Shown here piece after piece: positions 33,321 to 44,104 of a stretch of 64,000 bases of DNA. Both the position numbers and the translations under genes were made by a program. Below the pieces are notes generated by a model. The model ran no database searches. It was not told where the DNA came from and saw only the letters and a program-made list of their open reading frames with translations. Source of the stretch: Siphonodentalium dalli (taxonomy: Eukaryota > Mollusca > Scaphopoda > Gadilida > Siphonodentaliidae); assembly GCA_032622095.1 (NCBI GenBank), contig CP136062.1:160638875-160702874 (forward strand), written 5' to 3'. Each line of letters starts with the position of its first letter. Positions within the stretch are counted from its first letter, which is position 1.

Positions 33321-33815
33321 ACACCATTTCATTCTCATTTGCAAATTTTCGTGGATGTTCATGAATTATGCCTGCTGATGGACCTCAACTATTAATAATT
33401 GGCGGATCGGATATCAGTGCAGTGACCTACGGGTTTAAAACTAATAAATAACATAATTTAATTAATTACTTTTAGTGTTCATTTGATATCTTATTTTATT
33501 CTATTTGTGGGAACATCCGGATATGCTGGTACATGTACCTCCGTGATTGATTATTGCCATTTTGATTTACACAGTGACGTCTATGGATAGAATTAATGAA
33601 TAATACAATATCTCCCTATCTATCTATCTATTTACTCTCACACGGAGAGGGATATCAAATTTATCCAGTAAATTTTGCCGAACCCATGACTTCTTCACCA
33701 CGGTAGTGATCTTTAGCATGCGCACATTGTTGTATGCACACCAGTCTCGCGTATCTGTATCTGTATATGGTTTCAGTGCATGATCCTGTCGGATGTATTA
33801 GCACACGGGATGAGA

Positions 33816-34010
33816 CTATGACGTGGTGTTAGTTGTTGTTTCGTCCTCTGATGGAAGTAGAGAGCGCATAGAATCCTCTTCAAGATGGTTCCAATCAAGA
33901 ATTGTCAGAGGAAAATAGGAATTTCGATATTCTGTGTGATCGGCCTTGATTATTTCGAATGGTTTAGAGTTGTGACAGGGGTCATTGTCGTAGTGTTTTC
34001 TACATAAATG
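33816..34010 (-). pseudogene. LINE C-terminal scrap
   Basis: The minus-strand peptide has HTEYRNSYFPLTILDWNHLE, resembling the 'Y..SFFPRTI.DWN.LP' block at the end of many LINE polyproteins. It is a short fragment with no tail visible. The rest of 33607-34560 shows only a TATC microsatellite near 33617-33635 and nothing else I can name. Confidence 0.5.
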
Positions 34011-34567
34011 CACACGTTTTGATATTTTTTGTAAGTTAATTTTCTTCCGTTCTGCGTTCATCGACCAAACAACCATGCAGTTCTTTCTGTCCCTGTTTAA
34101 TACTAAGAAAAATATGCGACCGATGACCAATTTTATTGCAGTTTTGATAATTGTGATAAAAGAATTCCTTTATTTAGAACTTCAGAAGAAAAATAGTTAT
34201 GAATTGAAGCAGACGGCAGTTATTTACGGTAACGTTTCAGTCTCGCGGCGACTGAGACTGGTGTGGATTTATCTATAAAACGTTACGACAACGACCCCAT
34301 GGCATTAGGGCCAGTGTGATAGTGACAAATATCGCGCACCCCAGTTCACAGTTCACGATCAGGGACTGGATCAGCATAGCGTATGCTCTGGGACCACATC
34401 AGGATCAACATCAGAGTAGTAGCAACGACGCGACAACAGCCGAGATGCTCCTGCGCCGGATAAATACAGATACAGTAATGAGAGAGACTGAGAGTAGTCA
34501 CAAGCAGCCGGCGCCGTAGTCATAGTAAGCCATGACACAAAGATCAAATGGATCTACCGGCGCCCGG

Positions 34568-34790
34568 TACGTATAAAAGCCGAACACAACCGAACACAAC
34601 CGAACATAACCGAACACAAGTCCAAATAATGGGAAATGTAACGAATAAAGTTGATAGGCATGTGTATTCATGTTCACACTATTACTATACGAAGTTTGGT
34701 GGAGTTTGGGCCAATAATAAGTGTTTTATTCGATATTTTGTAAAACGCGTTCTGTGTTCGGCATAGAAAAGCCGAACACAAATTTAACTT
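34568..34790 (+). repeat. 'GTGTTCGGC' element, copy 1
   Basis: The ends carry 'aagccgaacacaaccgaaca' and 'gttcggcatagaaaagccga'. Inside is a conserved block with 'ataggcatgtgtattcatg', 'ctatacgaagtttggtggag' and 'gatattttgtaaaacgcgtt'. The same block appears in reverse at 35985-36120 and 37083-37255. Confidence 0.7.
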
Positions 34791-35127
34791 CTGTCGTGGA
34801 TTAGTCTAACGGTTGTCTAGCTACAGTAGGTGATAATTAATATCTGACATATGGTCACTAAGCCGAAAGGCTTTAATTGTTGTTGGTGGCGATCTCTCAC
34901 CTATTGTAGTTCAGTGTTTTGACAGTTAGTTGCAATCAGTGTTTGGTGGCGCCTACTATTATAGAAACAACATGCTTTTGATAGGCCCCGTCATGAAAGA
35001 CAACGATTGTAAAAACAACAGTTGAGTGACAAGAAAGTGAGTTCATGGTGTCATATCCGAGAAGTTCTATATAAGAATGTGGTATGATATTATTTGGCAT
35101 TCTGATTACAGATCTGAAAATTATACA

Positions 35128-35262
35128 ATGTCTGATTCCAAATTGATTTACCCATGTGGTGTTTGTTCCCAGGAATGTCACGAGATACGTAGCATCGGCT
35201 GCGATCTGTGTGACCGATGGTTTCAACTAGAGTGTCAGCAATTGAAAATCAGTGACTTTAAT
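35128..35262 (+). pseudogene. PHD-finger fragment (probably from a LINE ORF1)
   Basis: The peptide YPCGVCSQECHEIRS then IGCDLCDRWFQLECQQL shows the C-x2-C...C-x2-C...W-x3-C pattern of a PHD zinc finger; a Glu-Cys replaces the usual His-x2-Cys order near the end (WFQLEC instead of WFHLxC). The frame continues only into unrelated sequence. Such fingers occur in first ORFs of some animal LINEs as well as in host chromatin proteins; with LINE debris all around, the former is more likely. Confidence 0.5.
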
Positions 35263-35984
35263 TTTTTACTAAGTCATCACTTAGCTACTTTTGCACACTG
35301 TATGTACATTCGTGATTCTTTTGACTGGGATGCCGCTCATCTGCGTCTGATGGCGGGGGCAAACAATGGATCTGTTCTCAATGCGCAAAGAGAGAACAGA
35401 TTTTATTGCGTCTTGAAAATCGGAATGTCATTGTGCCTTCCGTCCAGACGTATCATCCAATGAGTTCTCTCTCTGTTGATTCGTTTAATTCCTGCATATC
35501 AGACTTTTAAAAAGATACAATACGAAACGCTCTTTATTCGTATTCAGATAATTTATTTCAATTCAATAACCAATTCAATCGGTATTCGATGCATGTGTTT
35601 CTACGATAAGTTAAATACTGGCTTGATATCGGCTTCCACCATGCAGCATGATATATACACAAAAGTTAGGCACGCATCAGAGCCATTTCCATCCACTGAC
35701 TTCAAGGAGAACAATCTCTGCCCAAAATCCGTTTCGCCGAGGGCAGAGTTTGCCTACCTCTAATGTCGGGTGTTCTTGAATGTCAATGGGTGGAATTATC
35801 TCTGATGCGTACCTAAATTTTGTGGTAATCACAAGATGTGCTTCATATTTTGTGATCACATTTTTATGTTTTCGCTACGTGTGTTTATACAACTCATACA
35901 TGGTATATAAAGCCTGCCAAATCCCATCTGGCAGATATTAATTATCACCTATCAGCGGATAAACTAATCCATGAGACAGAAGTT
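35263..35984. other. No gene seen
   Basis: A small palindrome pair lies near 35690-35850: 'catcagagccatttccatcc' and its rough complement, with 'gggcagagtttgcctacctc' and a rough complement. Nothing else is recognised. Confidence 0.4.
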
Positions 35985-36230
35985 TGTGTTCGGCTTTTCT
36001 ATATGCCGAACACAAACGCGTTATACAAAACATCTAACAGAACACTCATTATTGAACCAAACTCCACCAAACTTCGTATAGTAATAGTTTGAACGTGAAT
36101 ACATATGCCTATCAACTTTACAAGGTGGTCGTATATATAACGCCACATCTATGTGTTAATTAATTAACGGTGACTGAGTGTCGAACTATAAGCTTGTGTT
36201 CGGCTTTTCTATGCCGAACACTAAACGCGT
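35985..36230 (-). repeat. 'GTGTTCGGC' element, copy 2 and start of copy 3
   Basis: This is the reverse of the 34568-34790 block, with hairpin ends 'gtgttcggcttttctatatg' and 'ccgaacacaaacgcg'. A second hairpin end at 36193-36220 starts copy 3, which continues at 37083 after the LINE insertion. Confidence 0.7.
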
Positions 36231-37082
36231 CCCCTCTCTGTCATTGTGGCAAAATAGAAACAGCACATCACTTCTTATTGGAATGTCCTGAATACAATGG
36301 ACAAAGGACTGAACTTATATGCGCCATACCGAATGTTATTTTATCAGAACATACTCTTTTGTGCGATCACAGGAACTCAGTCATCGTGATAATATTAAAA
36401 TATTTGACGCGGTCCAAAGATATATTTTGAAAACAAAGCGATTTTCATAAGGATATGATAGGTACACACACTTCGTGAAAAGCATGGAATTACTGCTAAG
36501 CGCGAAACTTACCCGCCCCAGATCGTCTGACATCTCACGGCGACGGGCGTAGCAATGACACAAACAATAGTATATGTACAGCATTGTAACCAATCAGCTG
36601 CAACTGAATTACATCATCACTTTACCCAGACAGTCTCATTTTCTCTCTCTCTCTCTCCCTTTCCGTCTTCTTTCACTCTTTCTCTCTCTCTCTCTCTGTA
36701 TATGTATATATATATATATGTATGTGTATGTGTGTATATATATATGTATGTGTATATGTATGTGTATATATATATGTATATGTGTGTATGTGTATATATG
36801 TATATATATATATATATGTGTATATCTTCCTGTCTATCATAACATCATCATTACTATTATTATTATTATTATTATTATATTTCCATTCCTTCCCATCTGA
36901 CCCCCCTCTACACTTAATGAATAGTGGGCGCGAAAGAAAAAAAAGGGAGCAAACTTAACAAAAGCCATTGGGCTTGTTGTTTAATCCCTTTTCCAATCCA
37001 ACAATCATTTATCCTATTCTGTTTTATTGTCAACACTTTGTCAAATGTATATATGTTATTATGATTGGAATAAAATATGTTT
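36231..37082 (+). mobile_element. 5'-truncated LINE 3' end with 13-bp duplication
   Basis: A perfect direct repeat ACACTAAACGCGT (36218-36230 and 37083-37095) flanks it. The block starts mid-ORF with PLCHCGKIETAHHFLLECPE, the C-terminal Cys/His knuckle (C-x-C...H...C) found after the reverse transcriptase in several LINE groups, and the ORF stops at 36428-36430. The 3' region includes CT, TA/TG and ATT microsatellites (36636-36880) and ends with 'ttggaataaaatatgttt'. It is a single dead-on-arrival insertion into a GTGTTCGGC element. Confidence 0.88.
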
Positions 37083-37255
37083 ACACTAAACGCGTTTTAC
37101 AAAATATCGAATAAAACACTTATTATTGGCCCAAACTCCACCAAACTTCGTATAGTAATAGTGTGAACATGAATACATATGCCTATGTACTTTATTTGTG
37201 AAATTTCCCATTATTTGGACTTGTGTTCGGTTATGTTCGGCTTTTATGAGCTCCC
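37083..37255 (-). repeat. 'GTGTTCGGC' element, copy 3 remainder
   Basis: It continues the element interrupted by the LINE: 'aaacgcgttttacaaaatat', the 'ccaaacttcgtatagtaata' block and an end with 'tgttcggttatgttcggctt'. Confidence 0.7.
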
Positions 37256-37787
37256 TGGACAGCTGGACGCCGGTGTCCATGTTAATTGTTATGACAGGAA
37301 TTAGGGCGTTTAATGTAATGTCATCAAGTTATAAGGCGAGAATGACATACATACACATTAATTTAACCAATCTCTGTGACTCGGTACCAGAATTAATGTA
37401 GAAAAAGTGACAATTTTATCAAATTTTGTAAGAGTGAAATTCACACTGGACAGCTGATTTCGTTTATCAATTCCCAATTGAAACTTCCTGGATTTAATCA
37501 ATCAGGAAAAAGGAATGAGTAGCCGAGTCTGCGTATTTATCACCGGCTCACGTTGTGAAATCTTTTGCTAATTTATCTTGGAAAATGACTGCTTTTGAGG
37601 GTAAAATAACTTACATGCTTGTCAATATATGAAAACTGTTTATTTAATGTATTCATTTCCAGCATATTTCTGCATTGACAAGCGATATTTTTTTTCGCAG
37701 GGTCGTCGCAAAGTGGGGACAGGGGTGGGGTAGTTCCAGGGAAACTCGAAAGATTTACACTCTTTTGAGTTTCAGATTGGGTGTGTA

Positions 37788-38370
37788 CATTTTCTATCTG
37801 AGGCTCATACCTTTTCTATTTACAGGCGATAAAGGACTCCTGGGGCCAGATTCTGCTTGGTTCTCTTCTTATGGTGACAATAAAGACAAGATTCCACCAA
37901 AAGTTCCGAAATCCGTACCTTGTTGTGCTAAATAAAAGACATTTATCATTTGTCAATTTTGCGCAAACACATTTTATTTCCTGGTTACGTTCGTTTGACT
38001 TTCTGTTCCAGCATGTCAACTTATTGTCATGCGCAGTCACATCGTTCAAATTGCACCGGATATCGGAGATACTATATACCGAGATCAACCAATAACAAAC
38101 GCTAACTACCGAGAACAAGTCTAAATTTGATAATTAAGTCATAATAATGTTTAATTATAGTGAATGTATCAGTCTTGAGTGGATATTATACCATATTTTT
38201 ACATTTAAAATGACATATTATGGGTATACCGATAACTTGAAACATCATTTAAATTCTTTATTCTCATCACCCATATAATGCATACACAAATATAATATAA
38301 TGCATACATAAATAAACATATTTAATGATTTGTCAGGAAACCTGAATTATAATGAATAGCCAGGTTTATT
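37788..38370. repeat. Left arm of a long inverted repeat
   Basis: This block matches the complement of 44105-44663 over about 570 bp, from 'ttttctatctgaggctcat' to 'cctgaattat..tgaatagccagg'. The arms are highly similar but not identical. They enclose two TA-repeat tracts and the Helitron-like row. Each arm contains a matching 110-nt terminal exon. The preceding 37256-37787 has no recognised gene. Confidence 0.85.
37826..37935 (+). CDS. Candidate terminal exon, unrecognised gene, plus-strand copy
   Basis: After an acceptor-like 'ctatttacag', a 110-nt frame encodes about 36 residues, ending KIPPKVPKSVPCCAK and TAA. An identical-length frame, also open, is on the opposite strand at 44516-44625. 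I do not recognise the family, and no upstream exon was found. The C-terminal Cys-Cys pair is three residues from the end and does not form a CaaX box. Similarity extends about 430 bp past the stop codon, so the 3' region was copied as well. It could be a real last exon, a captured fragment in a mobile element, or chance. Confidence 0.35.
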
Positions 38371-38374
38371 AGAT

Positions 38375-38486
38375 ATATATAATATATATATATGTTAAAT
38401 ATGTTATATATGTTTTACATATGACATATATATATATATTATATATATATTATATTATACATATTATATATATATATATATATATA
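38375..38486. repeat. TA-rich microsatellite, left
   Basis: Long imperfect (TA)n lies at the left edge of the Helitron-like row; its partner is at 43909-44104. Confidence 0.9.
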
Positions 38487-40305
38487 TCTATTATATATGT
38501 TGGAAGATCTGTTTGTGTGTGTGTCTGTCTGTGTGATCGCGATGGACTCGAAAACGGCCGAGCCGATTTCGATGAAACTTGGTATGTGTGGTTATTTTCG
38601 GCCGGGGGGTGGCAGATCCGAGGTCAACTTTTCACATGCCGAGGTCAAATCTGTTTTTACGCCGTTTTGCGCTAATATATTTCAGTTCGGTGCTCACAAA
38701 TCGATTCGATATAGCGCGAATAATAAATTGCCAGTCATATAATTTGCACGGTTAGAATCTGTGGTGCTTCATCTTTCCAATGATGTATCACACGCCTGTG
38801 TACGTTTAAAGTTTCTACCTTAATTATCGAGAAGAACGCAGGACCATGCTTCGCTCATCGAAAAACATTCCGTAAATATATTACGCCGTCAACAGATCGT
38901 GACATGATCGCGTTTAACTCTTAACCGGCCGATGTCGCGTTAACTCATCACCGGCCGAGGTATCCGCAAATGACATTGGTCAATATATATATATCTCGGA
39001 AACGGGTGGAGCTATCGACTTGAAATTTGGTATGTGAATGTATCTTGCTCCGGATATAGGGCTGGACGATATTAACGAAAATAAAAACCGCGATTTTTGG
39101 AAATTAAAACCGCGGTTAACGATATAATCGCGGTTTTTTAAAACATCAGATACTAGTAACTTAAACAGTTTCTCACTGTTCGCTAGAATCACATCATTGT
39201 CCTTAATTTTGACAAGTTGACGTCAATAATAACATACACAACCTTTCAACCAGTGACAACCTCATGCTCGATCGATATTCGGAATGAAAAGTAAATTCAC
39301 CGGTTAAATTCCGCTATTCGGACAATTTCTTTCCGGTGACTTGACAAATTCTGGTATATACCGATAATTAATAAAACCATTATCTAGTCTATGCCAAAAC
39401 TAAAAGTGTTCTATACTATATAGTATCCTTTTCTAACTCGGTATATTCAACTATGTTGAGCAAATACATATGTTGTTCCCGATGACACTTGCGTCGCTTG
39501 ACAAATGGAATATGGTTCACCATCAAGACAAATTTTAGCGAAGTCCACACACACACGTAGTGCATAACTTTTGGAATTCGGCCAAGCAAGGACACCAATA
39601 TTTTGGGCGGGTTTGAAGCCCTAATTCTATAATATTGGTTTTAACCAATCGCCGTGAGTGGTTTCTTCTAGACAAGAAGGGGGCGGTATCTTCGCTCATT
39701 TACTATTTTGATTGACGGTGCATGTGCATCATTGTACTGAAGGAAGAGGCGTGGCAAAACTGACATTCATATTGATCTATCACCCGATCAGTCTTCAATC
39801 ATTTGGTGAATTCTCTTGTAATAAAAAGTACGCAGGGAAGTCGGAGGGTTTGTGTAATATTGTGAGCGAAAGGGGGACGTATTCGGGGTTTTCATATCCC
39901 CCTAATTTCGTTAGTCGTCCTAAACGTTGTTTACTATGATTATTGAATCTTGAAAAAGTCAGGACACGGGGATTTAGTTGGAATTTAAAACTTAAATAAC
40001 TCGATTTAGGCTTGAGTTAAATTATTTGTTTGTATACGCTTATGATGGTCTGGCACCCTCTATTGCCGACGATATTACGATTATTTTAGTTTAGACGATA
40101 TTACTGACGATATTGAAATATTAACCGGGTATTGACGATTAATCGGGAAACCGCCCAGCACTACCCGGATACGAATTTTATCGGGTCGCCGAGCCCGTTC
40201 GACGCCAGCTTCGCGCGTGCGCAGACCAGATCTCGGAAACGGGTGGAGCTATCGACTTGAAATTTGGTTTTTGAATAGCCCGGACGAAGTCGGGTCACCT
40301 TCTAG
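38487..40305 (+). mobile_element. Helitron-like element 1 (interrupted)
   Basis: The 5' end is A|TCTATTATATATGTTGG. The next 100 bp has 'gatggactcgaaaacgg' and 'gatttcgatgaaacttggta', a layout typical of Helitron left ends. The 3' end is a hairpin CCCGGACGAAGTCGGG, then 'tcacctt' and CTAG. TC...CTAG with a near-terminal hairpin is the Helitron signature. No Rep/helicase ORF. A hAT-like element sits inside at 39057-40163. Confidence 0.75.
39057..40163. mobile_element. hAT-like element inside Helitron-like element 1
   Basis: The termini are TAGGGCTGGACGATATT and, at the other end, CGCCCAGCACTA. They are flanked by TCCGGATA (39049-39056) and CCCGGATA (40164-40171), an 8-bp duplication with one change. 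The subterminal region has repeated 'aaaccgcgattt' motifs. The uninterrupted target 'ccccggatacgaattttatc' exists in the sister element at about 41313-41332, which confirms the insertion. Confidence 0.85.
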
Positions 40306-41520
40306 TCTATACTATATATTTTGAGACTTCGTATATATATATGTATGTATGTACTTCATAGAATCCAAAACGCGTGTAAAGATTGAGCTCAAACTTCCTA
40401 TGTAAGTGTCAAATCCCACCGACACGACCGTGGTCGCGGTTTAGAGAAGCTCAGAGCACCCGTTCTCCAATCTCAAATCACCGCAAAGGCACGGCGGGGG
40501 TTAATCAGGTGATTATTTAATGAGCGTTTGTTTTTGACGCATCTCTATAAAGAGCGTCTGTTTCCCATTCAACGTTATTCGCATCTGCAGAGTTATACGG
40601 GAACGCAAACGTTATCGCTCAAAATGTATTCCCTGCGAGCATGGATGGCGCGCTTTGTTTTTACAGTATATACCTTCGGTATATACCGAAATCATCCCAC
40701 ATAATCACGAATATAGCATCAGATTTCTCCCCAGATATACCGTTATAAAGCTACTGGAATCTGCCAATCTACGGGAAATTCCAGGGAATGCCGATTGAGC
40801 TCAAACTTGCTACCTACGGGAAGTGTCATATATATGAATGTGTCCTTTATAGACTCTAACCGATTGAGCTCAAACTTGCTAAATAAGAAAATAGCCCCCA
40901 AGCCGTAAATATCAACAACAACGATATTGCTACAGGTCTACGGGGAGCAACGTTATTAGCATCTGCAGAATTATGCAGAGAGAAAGTGCTTTCCTATTTT
41001 TAGAACGCAACACATGTTTACGTCGCGTTGGTGATTGAGGTTCACAACGGGGTTAATTGACTGTCCGCTCTTTGCGACGATGAGGTTCACGGCGGGGACT
41101 ATTGACCAACACTCACAATTTCGTCTTTTGCATCAGATACCAACACCTCGACCGATCGGGACGAAACTTGGTACGTGAGTGTAGTTTGACCAGGTGGTCG
41201 TCGCTGTCGTATTGGCGAGCCCGTGCGACGCCCGTGCAGCGCATGCGCAGACGAGATATCGGGAACGGGTAGAGCTATCGACTTGAAATTTGGTATGTGA
41301 ATGTATCTTGCCCCGGATACGAATTTTATCGGGTCGCCGAGCCCGTGCGACGCTAGATTCGCGCATGCGCAGACCAGATCTCGGAAACGGGTGGAGCTAT
41401 CGACTTGAAATTTGGTTTTTGAGTAGCCCGGTCCTGTACGGGGTTACATTGAAAAACTAAAATTAATGGATCGACCAAAGCCATGGGACGAATGCGGCCA
41501 GTGGCGGGCTAACCTGCTAG
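40306..41520 (+). mobile_element. Helitron-like element 2
   Basis: It starts TCTATACTATATATTTTGAG directly after the CTAG of element 1 and ends at the next 'aacctgCTAG' junction. Repeated 'cgggtggagctatcgacttg' blocks occur near 41265 and 41390, as in elements 1 and 4. No ORF. Confidence 0.65.
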
Positions 41521-42080
41521 TCTATTATATATTTTGGAAGGTCTGTGTGTTCGCGATGAACTCGAAAACGGCCCACCCGATTTCGATGAAACTTGGTATG
41601 TGGGGGTATTTTCGGCCGGGGACGAACATAGGCATATTAATTTGTCCGTGCGGGTCATTTCAAGGTCAAACGCCCGAATATCACGGGATTTCGATGAAAC
41701 TTGGTATGTGGGGGTACTTTCTTATGGCGAGTCTCATAAGCATATTCATTTGCCCGTGCGACGTGACCTTGACCTTGAAATCGGGTAACTTCAAGGTCAA
41801 ATCGCCAATTTTGATGGGATTTCGCGAAATTTGATACGTGGGGTTAGTTTTGTCCACTGATTGTTTTGGACGGGTCCAATCGTGACCTCGACCAGACCTT
41901 GACCTTCAAAATTATCAATTCAAGGTCAAATCGGATAAAACCGGATGGATTTCGACGGGCACGTTTGTCGGGTACTTTTGTCCGGGTAGTGTTTTTGGAC
42001 TGGTCAAATTGTGACCCCACTTGACCTTCAAAATGGACAATTCAAGGTCAAAGCCCGGACGAAGTCGGGTCACCTTCTAG
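41521..42080 (+). mobile_element. Helitron-like element 3
   Basis: It starts TCTATTATATATTTTGGAAG and ends with the hairpin CCCGGACGAAGTCGGG and CTAG. The body has serial 'gatttcgatgaaacttggta' and 'caaggtcaaatcgg'-type direct repeats. Confidence 0.75.
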
Positions 42081-42840
42081 TCTATACTATATATTTTGAG
42101 ACTTCGTATATATGTGTGTGTGTGTGTACTTCATAGAATCCAAAACGCGTGTACAGATTGAGATAAAATTTTGTATGTAAGTGTAAAATCCCACCGACAC
42201 CGCCGTAGTCGTGTTTTCGAGAAGCTCTGAGCACCCTTTATCCACTCCCAAATCACCGCAAAGGCACGGCGGGGGTTAAGGCAATAACGCTCTTTATCTA
42301 TACCTTATACGGAGGTTTTAACAATTAACGCTCTTTATTGCAATGGACGTGGCTAAACGATACCCCATGCGTCTGATGCGGATTCCAATGGACGTGGCTA
42401 AACGACTGACCCCATGCGTCCGAAATACGGATGCGGACCAAATGCAACTGAAAAGGCAGAATTTATCTAAGAGCTCGAAATATTATGCAGAGGGATTTCA
42501 CGACGGGATTAATTGACTGTCCGCTCTGAAGTTTAGGACGGGGAGGACGGGTACCATGAATTAACTCATTGAAAAACAAAGAATGCGTTATCTCGGAAAC
42601 GGGTGGAGCTATCGACTTGAAATTTGGCATCTGAATGTATCTTGCCCCGGGTACAAATTTTATCGGGTCGCCGAGCCCGTGCGACGCCAGCTTCGCGCAT
42701 GCGCAGACCAGATCTCGGAAACTGGTGGAGCTACCGGGTACAATTTTTTCTTATTGAAACGCGTGGAGCTAAAAATTTAAAATATATATAAAAAAATGTC
42801 ATGTTTCGGACAAGCCGCCGGTGGCGGGCTAACCTGCTAG
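42081..42840 (+). mobile_element. Helitron-like element 4
   Basis: It starts TCTATACTATATATTTTGAG and ends with a GCCGCCGGTGGCGG hairpin and 'gctaacctgCTAG'. It is closely related to element 2. Confidence 0.7.
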
Positions 42841-43603
42841 TCTATTATATATTTTGGAAGATCTGTCTGTCTGTCTGTGTGTGTGTTCGCGATGGACTCG
42901 AAAACGACCGAGCCGATTTCGATGAAACTTGGTATGTGGGGGTATTTTCGGCCGGGGGGTGGCATAGGCATATTGATTTTCAGATCCGAGGTAAACTTTT
43001 CACGTGCCGAGGTCAAATCTGTTTTTACGCTGTGTTACGGGACTTTCATTTGAGTTCGGTGCTTACAAATCGATTCGAAACAGCGCGAATAATTAAATGC
43101 CAGTCATAATAATGACACTGTGAGAATCTTTCGTGTTTCCTCTTTCCAACGATATATAATGCGTATGTATCCGTTTTAGTTATCTGCCTCAATTATCAAG
43201 AAGAAGTGGTACTATCTTCGATCAGGATAAAAACAATGCGTAACTTCTATGACGTCATTAGAGTTCATAACGTTAGATCACGTTAACGCTTAACCGGCCG
43301 ATGCATTTGACTGTTTCAGACGTCTTGGCGATATCTCGGGCACCGATGGTAATTTATCTTTACGTTGAAACTTGATAATTAATGAGCGTGTGTATATGAG
43401 GCGCGTTTATATACTTGAGTGGAAATCAAATCGGGTTAAAAGGTCAAATCGGGTTAAACCGGATGGATTTCGACGGGTACTTTTGTCGGGTACTTTTGTT
43501 CGGGCAGTGTTTTGGACGGGTCAAATCGTGACCCCACTTGACCTTGGCCTTCAAAATAGACAATTCAAGGTCAAACCACGGACGAAGTCGGGTCAACTTC
43601 TAG
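42841..43603 (+). mobile_element. Helitron-like element 5
   Basis: It starts TCTATTATATATTTTGGAAG and ends with a diverged hairpin (ACGGACGAAGTCGGG), 'tcaactt' and CTAG. Its left 250 bp closely matches the left part of element 1. Confidence 0.72.
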
Positions 43604-43616
43604 TAAGATATATATA

Positions 43617-43908
43617 TCTACTATATATTTTGGGACTTCTGCCTGTATGTGTGTGTGTTAGCTATGGCCTGGAAAACTGCCCGACAGATTTTGACGAAAT
43701 TTGATACCTAAGGGTATTTATTTCCGGGGATTGTTTTGTACGAGTCAAACGTAATCACGACCTAACCTTGACCTTCAAAAGGGTCAATTCAAGGTCAAAT
43801 CTGGTAAAATCAGAAGGATTTCGACGGGTACTTTTGTCGGGTACTTCCGGGCAGTGTTTTGGACGGGTCAAATCAAACAGCCCGGACGAAGTCGGGTCCA
43901 CCTGCTAG
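43617..43908 (+). mobile_element. Helitron-like element 6 (short)
   Basis: It starts TCTACTATATATTTTGGGAC and ends with CCCGGACGAAGTCGGG, 'tccacctg' and CTAG, followed by T of the TA tract. A short non-element spacer (43604-43616) separates it from element 5. At 292 bp it shows the minimal left and right ends. Confidence 0.75.
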
Positions 43909-44104
43909 TTATATATATATATATATATATATATACAATATATATATATAATATATATTATATAATATATATTATATAACATGTATATTATATTATATAT
44001 ATATTATAATATAATATATATATATATATATAATATATATACCATATATAACAAATATGATATAATCTATATTATATAATATATATATTCTATATATATC
44101 TAAT
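43909..44104. repeat. TA-rich microsatellite, right
   Basis: Imperfect (TA)n matches the left tract at 38375-38486. The Helitron-like row therefore appears to sit inside one original TA tract, which fits A|T target preference. Confidence 0.9.

Larger units (their letters stand above)
28940..33586 (-). mobile_element. LINE insertion with 20-bp target-site duplication
   Basis: A perfect 20-bp direct repeat ATAGAATTAATGAATAATAC (28920-28939 and 33587-33606) brackets this 4647-bp block. On the minus strand the order is: 5' unique part (33586-33320), a 59-bp repeat array (33320-32312), an endonuclease-reverse transcriptase ORF (32332-29137), then a 3' region ending in TAA/ATT repeats at 28950-28990. 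The 'aaagcgcattgaaac' near the 3' end resembles CR1/L2-type tails. The variable-length duplication and microsatellite tail are typical of target-primed insertion. The copy is inactive but young enough that the duplication is unchanged. Confidence 0.9.

Noticed and set aside
36555-36958. Long overlapping plus-strand frames rich in Tyr/Ile/Cys/Val
   Set aside because: They are translations of TA/TG/CT microsatellites in the 3' region of a dead LINE.
43372-43704. 110-codon frame in the Helitron-like row
   Set aside because: No Rep, helicase or other domain; it crosses an element junction at 43603.
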